Assembly: GCA_023667385.1 (NCBI GenBank)
Contig: JAMPAE010000039.1
Span: 1 to 10,323, forward strand
Source of the DNA: Ruminococcus sp.
GTDB taxonomy: Bacteria > Bacillota > Clostridia > Oscillospirales > Acutalibacteraceae
Reading direction: 5' to 3'
DNA: 10,323 nucleotides
Shown piece by piece: positions 1 through 5,825 of this stretch. The number at the start of each line of letters is the position of its first letter. Positions within the stretch are counted from its first letter, which is position 1. The position numbers and the translations under genes were made by a program. The notes under the pieces are model-generated. The model made no database searches, was not told where the DNA came from, and worked only from the letters and a program-made list of their open reading frames with translations.

Positions 1-1049
1 CCAAGCCTATCCTCAGGCACAAATGAAAGACGAACGCCGAGATTTCTTATTTGAAGCGGTGTTTTATCCTTAAGATTTTCTTCCTTGCCTGTGCTTGGGT
101 CATGATAAACAATTGAGCCGCTTTTGAGATGCTGCAAGCCCGCAATTGATTCAAGAAGCTCTTTCTGTCCGCTGCCTGCAATGCCTGCGATACCGAGGAT
201 TTCACCCGATTTTGCAGTGAAGTTCACGTTTTTCAAAACACTGACTCCCTCGTTATTCACAACGGAAACATTCGTCAGCACAAGGCGGTTTTCCTGATTT
301 TTCGGTTCGCTTCTTTCAATGTTAAGGCTGACTTTTTTGCCAACCATCATTTCCGTCAGCGATTGCTCGGTTGCATCCTTTGTTTCAACCGTACCGATGT
401 ATTCACCCTTGCGAAGCACTGATACCCTATCGGAAATTGCAAGCACTTCGTTAAGCTTATGTGTGATGATGATGATTGCTTTTCCGCTGTTTTTCATGTT
501 GCGGAGAATTGCAAACAGCTTTTCGGTCTCTTTCGGCGTGAGAACAGCCGTGGGTTCGTCAAGAATGAGAACTTCTGCGCCACGATAAATGACCTTAATG
601 ATTTCAACCGTCTGCTTTTCCGAAACAGACATTTCATAAATACGCTTCATCGGGTCAACTTCAAAGCCGAACTGCTCACAGATTTCAGAAATCTTTTTTG
701 CTGATTTTTTGATGTTATATTTTTCCTTTTCGTTCAGACCGAGAACAATGTTTTCGGCAACCGTGAGCACATCAACCAGCTTGAAATGCTGATGAATCAT
801 TCCGATTTTATAATCGAATGCATCTTTCGGAGATTTGATTGAAACCTCTTTTCCGTCAACATAGATATGACCCTCGTCAGGATAGTAAATTCCCGAAAGC
901 ATATTCATCAGCGTTGTTTTTCCGCTTCCGTTTTCACCGAGGATTGACAAAATTTCGCCTTTGTTCACCTTCAGTGAAACCTTGTTGTTTGCCACAACGG
1001 AGCCGAAGCGCTTTGTTATGCTTTTTAATTCAATTGCAACTTCCGACAT
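1..1049 (-). CDS. BMP-type (nucleoside/sugar-like) ABC transporter ATP-binding protein, 3' end cut by window edge
   Basis: This is the cytoplasmic ATPase of an importer, predicted to drive uptake of the ligand caught by the BMP-family lipoprotein encoded just upstream. I translated 349 residues from the ATG at 1049-1047, which follows a strong AGGAGG Shine-Dalgarno; the reading frame is still open at base 1. The first nucleotide-binding domain has Walker A GENGSGKTT (about 38-46), a Q-loop glutamine near 87 (MIHQHF), signature MSVSEKQ (about 140-146), Walker B VLILDEP (about 160-166) and an H-loop histidine near 197 (ITHKL). A second domain begins near residue 255 with a degenerate Walker A (GIAGSGQKEL) and FVPEDR near 343. 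That tandem layout is known for RbsA/MglA and YufO/NupO-like ATPases of about 500 residues, so roughly 150 residues are missing. The signature has S where many relatives have G. Permease genes are expected beyond the left edge. The family call is secure; the ligand is inferred. Confidence 0.93.
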   Translation of the reverse strand, partial: MSEVAIELKSITKRFGSVVANNKVSLKVNKGEILSILGENGSGKTTLMNMLSGIYYPDEGHIYVDGKEVSIKSPKDAFDYKIGMIHQHFKLVDVLTVAENIVLGLNEKEKYNIKKSAKKISEICEQFGFEVDPMKRIYEMSVSEKQTVEIIKVIYRGAEVLILDEPTAVLTPKETEKLFAILRNMKNSGKAIIIITHKLNEVLAISDRVSVLRKGEYIGTVETKDATEQSLTEMMVGKKVSLNIERSEPKNQENRLVLTNVSVVNNEGVSVLKNVNFTAKSGEILGIAGIAGSGQKELLESIAGLQHLKSGSIVYHDPSTGKEENLKDKTPLQIRNLGVRLSFVPEDRL

Positions 1050-1192
1050 TTTCGTCCTCCTGTTTTCATGTTTTCTTCTCTGTAACCTTCGTTGTTTTCA
1101 GACATCAGAAAGCAGACATTGATTCGGCATATCTGTTTTCTGACAGCCAGAAACGGAACACTTGGTTAATCAGAGCTTCCCTATACAACAAT

Positions 1193-1222
1193 CTTTAGCG
1201 GAGTGCGAACACCCCGCTAAAG
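1193..1222 (-). promoter_or_regulatory. Intercistronic stem-loop between the BMP lipoprotein and ABC ATPase genes
   Basis: On the minus-strand RNA, bases 1222-1210 pair with 1205-1193 over 13 bp (one G-U pair), closing a UUCG tetraloop. The hairpin begins about 20 bases past the lipoprotein stop codon. The bases after it (ATTGTTGTATAGGG) form only a poor U-tract. I therefore read it as a leaky terminator or a 3'-end stabiliser that allows more lipoprotein than ATPase to be made, as is common for binding-protein transporter operons. The pairing is seen directly; the role is inferred. Confidence 0.6.
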
Positions 1223-1243
1223 ACAAGCGATTAATAATTAATC

Positions 1244-2542
1244 TTATTTAAGTGTGATACCATCAATGATGATGTTGAAGTACGGAGCTGAACGATGTGT
1301 TGATTCAGCAACTGCACCGTCGATAACAGATTCTGTATCCGGTGTGTAGTCTGCATCTGCAACTGCGTCAGCCGTGAATGAGGTGAGATGTCCGTCAGCA
1401 TCAACTTCGCACTTAACAAATTCGTTAGCCTTGCTGTCCGGAGTAACTGTGAATGAGTTAACGTCAAACACTTTAACTTTGCCTGCTTCGATGTCAGCCT
1501 TAACTTCTTCAACCTTAGCCATCATTTCATCTGTTACAGTTGCTTTGTTTGCATCTGTGAGAAGAACTGAACCTGTTGAAAGGTTACCGCACCAGTCAGC
1601 GTCAACTGTTTCACCCTTTGCAACCTTTGTGAATGCGTCAACAAAATAAGGTGTCCAGTCAATTTTTGAAGAGATGAGGTTTGTTGTTGGAGCAGCTGAT
1701 GTGAAGTCGATGTTGTAACCAACGTGAACAACAGTCTTGCCCTTTGATGCTGCTTCTTCGCAAGCGTTCGGTGAACCGAATGTATCAGCGTGCTCACTGA
1801 TGAGAACACAGCCATCTTCGATGAGCTTTGTTGCTGCTTCCTTTTCCTTGCTTTCGTCAGCCCATGAGGTTGTGTAAACAACTTCCATTGTTGCACTTTC
1901 GCAAACGCTTCTTACGCCAAGGAAGAATGAAGTGTAACCTGAGATAACTTCAGCGAACGGGAATGCGCCGATGTAACCGACCTTAGCCTGTTCAGCAGTG
2001 ATTTTGCCGCCTTCGATGAGCTCGTTGAGCTTGAGGCCGCCAACAACACCTGCAAGGTATCTGCCTTCATAAATGCTTGCAAAAGCATTGTGGAAGTTCG
2101 GAAGGTTTTCAATCTTAGCATTTTGACCTGTTGCATGGAAGAACTGAATATTTTCATATTCTTTTGCAGCTTTGATTACGTTAGCTTCATGACCGAATGA
2201 GTCAGCGAAGATGATGTTGCAGCCCTGCTCAGCAAGATCAACACAAGCATCATAGCACTTTGAATCCTCAGGAATGTCTTTTTTCCAAACAACCTGATCT
2301 TCAGTAAGCTTAAGCTGTTCAATTGTTCTTTCGATTGCTTCGATAAAGTTCTTGTCATAACCAACAGTTTCGTTGTGAAGAAGAACTACACCGATTTTGA
2401 GTTTGCTTACATCAACGTCGCCGTTTGATGTGTTTGATGTGTCCTCACCTGAAGTTACATCTGCATCGCCAGTGTTACCACCGCAGGCAACAAGAGCAAA
2501 GCAAAGAACTGCGGCAAGCAGGATTGCAAGAAATTTTTTCAT
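1244..2542 (-). CDS. BMP-family (PnrA/BmpA-like) ABC transporter substrate-binding lipoprotein
   Basis: This 432-residue protein is predicted to be a membrane-anchored extracellular receptor that delivers its ligand, probably a nucleoside, to the ABC importer encoded downstream. The N-terminus MKKFLAILLAAVLCFALVAC is a lipoprotein signal peptide with lipobox LVAC and acylated Cys20. An acidic Ser/Thr/Asn/Asp-rich linker follows to about residue 45. The periplasmic-binding fold starts at KIGVVLLHNE (about 49-58) and runs to the typical C-terminal ending SAPYFNIIIDGI. The ATG at 2542 is chosen because GGAGG sits 8 bases upstream; an in-frame TTG at 2557 overlaps that ribosome site and is not credible. 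Purine nucleoside binding is established for BMP relatives such as treponemal PnrA. The adjacent xpt gene supports a purine ligand here but does not prove it. The gene is probably cotranscribed with xpt (72-bp gap) and with the ATPase. Confidence 0.92.
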   Translation of the reverse strand: MKKFLAILLAAVLCFALVACGGNTGDADVTSGEDTSNTSNGDVDVSKLKIGVVLLHNETVGYDKNFIEAIERTIEQLKLTEDQVVWKKDIPEDSKCYDACVDLAEQGCNIIFADSFGHEANVIKAAKEYENIQFFHATGQNAKIENLPNFHNAFASIYEGRYLAGVVGGLKLNELIEGGKITAEQAKVGYIGAFPFAEVISGYTSFFLGVRSVCESATMEVVYTTSWADESKEKEAATKLIEDGCVLISEHADTFGSPNACEEAASKGKTVVHVGYNIDFTSAAPTTNLISSKIDWTPYFVDAFTKVAKGETVDADWCGNLSTGSVLLTDANKATVTDEMMAKVEEVKADIEAGKVKVFDVNSFTVTPDSKANEFVKCEVDADGHLTSFTADAVADADYTPDTESVIDGAVAESTHRSAPYFNIIIDGITLK

Positions 2543-2569
2543 TGCGTTTTCCTCCAAAATTAAATTTTT

Positions 2570-2605
2570 AAACTAACCCGAACGTGAAACAATTCGGTTT
2601 GGTTT
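2570..2605 (-). promoter_or_regulatory. Imperfect stem-loop between xpt and the BMP lipoprotein gene
   Basis: Bases 2605-2593 can pair with 2582-2570 across a 10-base loop: 13 positions, 11 paired and two mismatched. It lies in the 72-bp gap between the xpt stop and the lipoprotein ribosome site. An A-rich stretch, not a run of T, follows on the minus strand, so it does not look like a full intrinsic terminator. It may be an RNA-processing or partial attenuation site. I see no convincing separate promoter in this gap. Confidence 0.4.
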
Positions 2606-2614
2606 CATAAGTTA

Positions 2615-3187
2615 TCAGTGTCTGAACTGAATTGAGCCGTCATCCATGCTTGCAATGACAGCAAGCGAATCAACCCTGACGCCAAGCTCACGAATTCTTT
2701 TTGAACCGGGCTGGAAACCTTTTTCAATTGCAATTCCGCAGCCCATAACCTCAGCACCCGCCTGGTTGCAAAGATCAATCAAGCCAACAAGTGCGTTACC
2801 CTCTGCAAGGAAATCATCAATAATGAGCACCCTGTCACCTTTGTTGAGAAAATCCTTTGAAACGATAACATCATAGGTTGTACCATGAGTATAGGACTTA
2901 ACATGCGTTTTATAAACAGCGTTGGCGATGTTTTTTGTTTTTGTTTTTTTTGCAAACAAAACCGGGCAATCAAAAAACTGCGCTGTTATACATGCTATTC
3001 CTATACCTGATGATTCAATAGTAAGAATTTTGTTAACACCGCAGTCCTGATATATTCGCTTAAATTCCTTGCCGATTTCGCAAAGGAGGTTAACGTCCAT
3101 CTGATGATTAAGAAATGAATCCACCTTTAAAATACGTCCCGGGAAAACCTGACCGTCTTTGAGGATTCTCTGCTCCAAAAGTTCCAT
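2615..3187 (-). CDS. xpt: Xanthine phosphoribosyltransferase
   Basis: This cytoplasmic purine-salvage enzyme transfers the ribosyl 5-phosphate of PRPP to xanthine to give XMP, which feeds GMP synthesis. The product is 190 residues, close to the roughly 194 of Bacillus Xpt. It begins MELLEQRILKDG and shows ESSGIGIA (about 59-66), the PRPP-binding loop VLIIDDFLAEGNA (about 120-132) with its paired aspartates, and the C-terminal FQPGSKRIRELGVRVDSLA typical of Xpt. The reading frame stays open to 3445, but the extension is low-complexity and Cys/Phe-rich and overlaps the promoter and leader, so I reject it. The ATG at 3187 has only a weak, distant site (GGAAAGG, about 13 bases away), which itself lies in a possible hairpin. 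The downstream lipoprotein and ABC genes suggest a combined uptake and salvage operon. Confidence in function is high. Confidence 0.93.
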   Translation of the reverse strand: MELLEQRILKDGQVFPGRILKVDSFLNHQMDVNLLCEIGKEFKRIYQDCGVNKILTIESSGIGIACITAQFFDCPVLFAKKTKTKNIANAVYKTHVKSYTHGTTYDVIVSKDFLNKGDRVLIIDDFLAEGNALVGLIDLCNQAGAEVMGCGIAIEKGFQPGSKRIRELGVRVDSLAVIASMDDGSIQFRH

Positions 3188-3221
3188 TTGAAATTCATAG
3201 CCTTTCCGGCTACACAAAATC

Positions 3222-3256
3222 AAAAAAATCACACCCTGTTGTAGCCAAACAAAGCG
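3222..3256 (-). terminator. Possible attenuator/terminator hairpin in the xpt leader
   Basis: On minus-strand RNA, 3256-3248 (CGCUUUGUU) pairs with 3240-3232 (AACAGGGUG) over 9 bp including three G-U pairs, with a 7-base loop. UGA and then seven U follow (3228-3222). The three wobbles would be A-C mismatches in plus-strand RNA, so the fold suits the xpt transcript only. The stem is weak. The pairing is direct observation; attenuation is inferred. Confidence 0.4.
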
Positions 3257-3303
3257 GAGCAACATCATAAGCAAAGCAGAAAAATTTTCTGTTTCATAGT
3301 CAT

Positions 3304-3332
3304 ATTTTAACAAAAACAAACACTTTTTGCAA
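3304..3332 (-). promoter_or_regulatory. Predicted promoter of xpt
   Basis: On the minus strand, TTGCAA (3332-3327) and TAAAAT (3309-3304) are separated by exactly 17 bases. This gives a predicted start near 3297 and a leader of about 110 bases before the xpt ATG. The -35 box matches consensus at 4 of 6 positions. A second, poorer candidate is TTGGAC with TATATT further upstream. No classical purine riboswitch core is seen in this leader. Confidence 0.5.
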
Positions 3333-3451
3333 TATATAACATTAATTAAACTTGTCCAAAAGCGAAAAAGTGTAATTGTGTATATTGCACAACAAAACGA
3401 CCCCTGAGATGATGAATGCAGCTTTATACAGAGCACAAAAAGCAAAATTCA

Positions 3452-3465
3452 TGAACAAATGTTCG
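3452..3465. promoter_or_regulatory. LexA (SOS) box-like operator
   Basis: The palindrome TGAACAAATGTTCG fits the Gram-positive LexA/DinR pattern GAAC-N4-GTTC with both half-sites perfect, plus the flanking G of the CGAAC...GTTCG consensus on one side. It ends 8 bases before the -35 box of the cassette promoter, a position compatible with repression. An exact GAAC-N4-GTTC is expected by chance about once per 65 kb, so the location carries part of the weight. Binding by LexA is inferred. Confidence 0.6.
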
Positions 3466-3473
3466 TTTAAGTG

Positions 3474-3502
3474 TTGACATTTACACTTTTTGCTTCTAAA
3501 AT
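3474..3502 (+). promoter_or_regulatory. Strong sigma-A-type promoter of the phage-type cassette
   Basis: TTGACA (3474-3479, perfect -35) and TAAAAT (3497-3502, 5 of 6 at -10) are separated by 17 bases, with a predicted start near 3509. It is the only plus-strand promoter of this quality I see before the five-gene cassette. The LexA-like box lies immediately upstream. The leader from the start to the first ATG is about 100 bases. Confidence 0.75.
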
Positions 3503-3542
3503 ATTAATTGTGAAGCCGCAATTCACGTTTAAATCAATTCAT

Positions 3543-3583
3543 GAAATTACTGACGCAAAGCGTTGGTAGTTTCTTTTATTTTT
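3543..3583 (+). terminator. Leader terminator/attenuator between the promoter and the first cassette gene
   Basis: Bases 3543-3556 pair with 3560-3573 over 14 uninterrupted positions (11 Watson-Crick and 3 G-U) around an AAA loop. TTTTATTTTT follows directly at 3574-3583. The three wobble pairs would be A-C mismatches in minus-strand RNA, so the hairpin belongs to the plus transcript. It lies about 35 bases after the predicted start and 25 bases before the first ATG. No plus-strand gene lies upstream whose end it could mark. It would yield an RNA of about 75 nt unless read through. A small stem (3510-3514 with 3522-3526) precedes it; I found no clear competing antiterminator. Confidence 0.7.
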
Positions 3584-3608
3584 AACTTTAACAAAGAAAG
3601 GAATTTTT

Positions 3609-4613
3609 ATGCCAACAATTAACATTAAAATCAGAAATAAAATTGCTGTTTGCCAAAAACGATATGTAATTTCTTCAAACAGCAACTATTCAATTGAATT
3701 TGACTTTGATGAGGAATGGAAAGATGAGGTTAAAACCGTGCGATACTTTTTCGATTCAAAGTGCGTTGACATGGTGTTCACGGGCAACGTTGTCGGTATT
3801 CCGAAAATCCCTGCCTGCTCATCGTTCGGCGTGGGCATTTTCACGGATAAGCTTTCATCAACCGTTGCGGAAATCGGGTGCATCATCTCCGCCGCCGATT
3901 CGGACTGTGAACACGCATTTGAATTTTCCCAAAGCCAATATGACCAAATTATCGAGCTGCTCAACCAAACGGATTTGAGGCAGATTAAGAACATCGGCCG
4001 CAGCGGCAACATTGTCACCGTTGAGTATAACAACAATACGACGGACAGTTTTGAGCTGAATGACGGCATCGGAATCAAAAATGCACAGGTGAACGCCGGC
4101 GGCGAGCTTGTGCTTACGCTGACCGATGACACCGAGCTTAAATGCGGCTTTGTCAGCGGAAAAAGGGGCGATTGGGTGCTGCTCAACACTGTTACCCTCA
4201 GCGAAAATGTTGATGAAGTTACAATTTCAAAAACTGCCGGCGGAAAGCCGTTTTCGGTTGACGAAATCTCAATTGTTGCAGATTTCAAAGCTTGCAGTGA
4301 AACAACAGCCAACACCAACGTCACATATCGTGAGAGCCGTCTGCCGAAAACGCCGCTAAGCGTTCAGGGCATCCTTGAAAATGCACTCAGACCGAATGCG
4401 GATGTCTCAAAAATCTGCTATATGAAATCATCAGGGCTTGGAAACTGCTTCTCAGTTCACAGCCCAAAAACTCTTGGCGGTTTCGGAAGTGTTGCAGCAA
4501 GCGAGGTTGTTGACAAAACAATCAAAGGCATTGCAGGAATCACTTTCAGCGCAGCCGCAAGCACCGGACGCATCGGTGCAGGAACAAAATTCACAATTTA
4601 CGGGAGGGAATAA
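3609..4613 (+). CDS. Phage tail-fibre / baseplate-upper-like protein
   Basis: This 334-residue protein resembles receptor-binding or baseplate-upper proteins near the end of siphophage late operons. The ATG follows AAAGGA at good spacing. The N-terminal part (1-95) is beta-rich, with the pattern SNYSIEFDFDEEW...KTVRYFF seen in clostridial phage structural proteins. A short helical stretch follows (FSQSQYDQIIELLNQ, about 106-120). A section with GIGIKNAQVNAGGELVLTLTDD (about 153-174) and GKRGDW (about 184-189) recalls the linker repeats of tail fibres. The C-terminus GITFSAAASTGRIGAGTKFTIYGRE resembles the compact beta-sandwich tips of fibre proteins. No signal peptide or membrane segment is seen. 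Phage origin is likely, but no tail genes accompany it here, so its present role is unknown. It could be a cell-binding protein released with the lysis products, or a leftover. The frame is intact. Confidence 0.68.
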   Translation: MPTINIKIRNKIAVCQKRYVISSNSNYSIEFDFDEEWKDEVKTVRYFFDSKCVDMVFTGNVVGIPKIPACSSFGVGIFTDKLSSTVAEIGCIISAADSDCEHAFEFSQSQYDQIIELLNQTDLRQIKNIGRSGNIVTVEYNNNTTDSFELNDGIGIKNAQVNAGGELVLTLTDDTELKCGFVSGKRGDWVLLNTVTLSENVDEVTISKTAGGKPFSVDEISIVADFKACSETTANTNVTYRESRLPKTPLSVQGILENALRPNADVSKICYMKSSGLGNCFSVHSPKTLGGFGSVAASEVVDKTIKGIAGITFSAAASTGRIGAGTKFTIYGRE

Positions 4614-4615
4614 GC

Positions 4616-4852
4616 ATGAGAAAATTTGTCAACGGAAACTACATCGACATGACAAAGTGCGAAGAAGAACAGGCAAGAAAGATGCAAACTCATGAGCAAG
4701 TCATGCAGCTCAAGCAGCAGCTTTTACAGTCAGATTACAAAGCCATTAAATTTGCCGAAGGTCTTTTGAGTGCAGATGAATTTGAAAGCACCAAAGCCGA
4801 ACGGCAAAAAATCAGAGAAAAAATCAACGAACTTATGAAAGGAGCAAACTAA
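4616..4852 (+). CDS. Small phage-type coiled-coil protein of unknown function
   Basis: This 78-residue protein starts MRKFVNGNYIDMT and is then almost entirely helical and charged (roughly residues 15-75). It has no membrane segment, signal peptide or catalytic motif. GGGAGG, inside the last codons of the preceding gene, serves as ribosome site; the ATG begins 2 bases after that gene's stop codon. Its own stop (TAA) directly abuts the ATG of the endolysin gene, so translation is probably coupled. Small helical proteins of this size commonly sit between fibre and lysis genes in clostridial phages, and the KFVNGxYI opening is familiar from them. I cannot assign a role. It might be a fibre chaperone or a regulator of lysis, but neither is shown by the sequence. 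Confidence 0.75.
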   Translation: MRKFVNGNYIDMTKCEEEQARKMQTHEQVMQLKQQLLQSDYKAIKFAEGLLSADEFESTKAERQKIREKINELMKGAN

Positions 4853-5548
4853 ATGTCAAAATTATCAGAGAAAATTTTTCACGGAGCAAAACACAAGATT
4901 ACTTCTCCGTTTGGCAAAAGAGACATCATCAAAACCTCGGTCGGTTACACCTCACCTTTTCACAGCGGAACTGATTATGGTACATATGCGGTGAAGCTGC
5001 CTCAATATGCAGTTGCAAGCGGCAAGGTTGAGGATTGCGGCAAGGATAACACAGGTGCACTTTATGTGTGGGTATCTTATCCGGGTCTGAAAGTCCGTAT
5101 GCTTCACTATCACCTTGACAGGCTCAACGTCAAAAAAGGTCAGACTGTTGATGAAAACTCAATTGTCGGTTACACAGGCAAAACAGGCAAGGCAACCGGC
5201 ATTCACCTTCACCTTGGAATCAAGCGCATTGGTGAAAATGATTACATTGACCCTGAAAAATGGTCTGAGGATGAATTTGAAAAGCAAAATGCAGCCTATA
5301 AAAAAGGTAACTACAAGGTCACAAAAGCGAACCTTTTGCACGTACGCAAGGGTGCGGGAACAAATTTTGCAAAATGCAGCTTTGCCGAGCTTACCCCTGA
5401 TGCGCAAAAGAAAGTGCTGACACTCAGCGGCAAAAGAGCTGACGGCTATGTCAAGGGCGTAACATTTTCTGCGCTTGAAATCAGCGGAAACTGGGGTCGA
5501 ACACCGTCGGGCTGGGTTTGCCTTGATTATTGCGAGGCAATCAGATGA
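4853..5548 (+). CDS. M23-family peptidoglycan endopeptidase with SH3-like cell-wall-binding domain (endolysin)
   Basis: This 231-residue protein is predicted to be a zinc metallo-endopeptidase that cuts the peptide cross-links of peptidoglycan. The M23/LytM core spans about residues 14-135 and shows all expected ligands: His37 and Asp41 in HSGTDYG, the MLHYHLD segment with the catalytic histidine (His87, or His85), and His118 with His120 in GIHLHLG. Residues about 152-229 form an SH3-like wall-binding module (NLLHVRKGAGTNFAK to GNWGRTPSGWVCLDY). There is no signal peptide, so export should depend on the holin genes just downstream, as for phage endolysins. The ATG follows AAAGGAG and abuts the preceding stop; its own stop overlaps the next start as ATGA. 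The key residues and frame are intact, so activity is plausible. A housekeeping cell-wall hydrolase is less likely because there is no secretion signal. Confidence 0.9.
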   Translation: MSKLSEKIFHGAKHKITSPFGKRDIIKTSVGYTSPFHSGTDYGTYAVKLPQYAVASGKVEDCGKDNTGALYVWVSYPGLKVRMLHYHLDRLNVKKGQTVDENSIVGYTGKTGKATGIHLHLGIKRIGENDYIDPEKWSEDEFEKQNAAYKKGNYKVTKANLLHVRKGAGTNFAKCSFAELTPDAQKKVLTLSGKRADGYVKGVTFSALEISGNWGRTPSGWVCLDYCEAIR

Positions 5549-5805
5549 GCGAAAACATCATCATTTCACTCATCAGCCTGATTGGCACTTTGGCAGGCAT
5601 ATTCGGCGGAATCCTTGTTTCAAGCCGCCTTACAAACTATCGCATTGAGCAGCTTGAAAAGCGGGTTGAAAAACACAACAACCTCATTGAACGCACTTAC
5701 ACACTTGAAAAAAATGACGAACTTTATGCCGAAAAATTCAAGGTGATGAACCACAGAATCAACGACCTTGAAACATCTCACGCAAATTTCAGCGTTGAAC
5801 AATAA
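5545..5805 (+). CDS. XhlA-like phage membrane protein (holin accessory)
   Basis: This 86-residue protein has one hydrophobic segment near the N-terminus (about 4-26, IIISLISLIGTLAGIFGGIL). A long charged coiled coil follows (about 31-78) with the motif NYRIEQLEKRVEKHNNLIER, typical of XhlA/hemolysin-type proteins in Firmicute phages. Such proteins sit in the membrane and help holins release the endolysin. The start chosen is the ATG at 5545, which overlaps the endolysin stop (ATGA) and has GAGG 7 bases upstream. An in-frame TTG at 5530 lies before that site and is rejected. The gap to the next gene is 20 bases. The family call rests on size, topology and motif; the role in lysis is from family knowledge. 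It could alternatively be a one-segment holin in its own right. Confidence 0.75.
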   Translation: MSENIIISLISLIGTLAGIFGGILVSSRLTNYRIEQLEKRVEKHNNLIERTYTLEKNDELYAEKFKVMNHRINDLETSHANFSVEQ

Positions 5806-5825
5806 TAAAGGAGGAGATAATATAA

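Larger units (their letters stand above)
3188..3608. other. Divergent intergenic regulatory region between xpt and the phage-type cassette
   Basis: This 421-bp stretch carries no credible gene. From left to right it holds the structured xpt leader, the xpt promoter (minus strand), a spacer of about 115 bases with no gene, a LexA-type palindrome, the cassette promoter (plus strand) and a leader ending in a strong hairpin with a U-tract. The motif ACACTTTTTGC occurs at 3320-3330, inside the xpt promoter spacer, and at 3483-3493, inside the cassette promoter spacer. A near-copy with one extra base lies in inverted orientation at about 3362-3375. The region is more AT-rich than the flanking genes. 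Confidence 0.7.

Noticed and set aside
2543..2557. TTG start 15 bases upstream for the BMP lipoprotein
   Set aside because: The TTG overlaps the GGAGG ribosome site; starting at the ATG at 2542 gives a standard lipoprotein signal peptide.
3188..3340. Classical purine riboswitch in the xpt leader
   Set aside because: A GACTATG string near 3293-3299 recalls the 3' part of the aptamer, but the two loop motifs and the P1-P3 arrangement are absent and the leader from the best promoter is short.
3188..3445. Long N-terminal extension of the xpt frame (86 extra residues)
   Set aside because: It is rich in Phe, Leu and Cys, overlaps the predicted promoter and leader hairpins, and would make Xpt far longer than its family; the family match starts at the ATG at 3187.
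3686..4324. 212-codon open frame antisense to the fibre gene
   Set aside because: It is a Ser-rich shadow of the plus-strand gene without a ribosome site or family resemblance.
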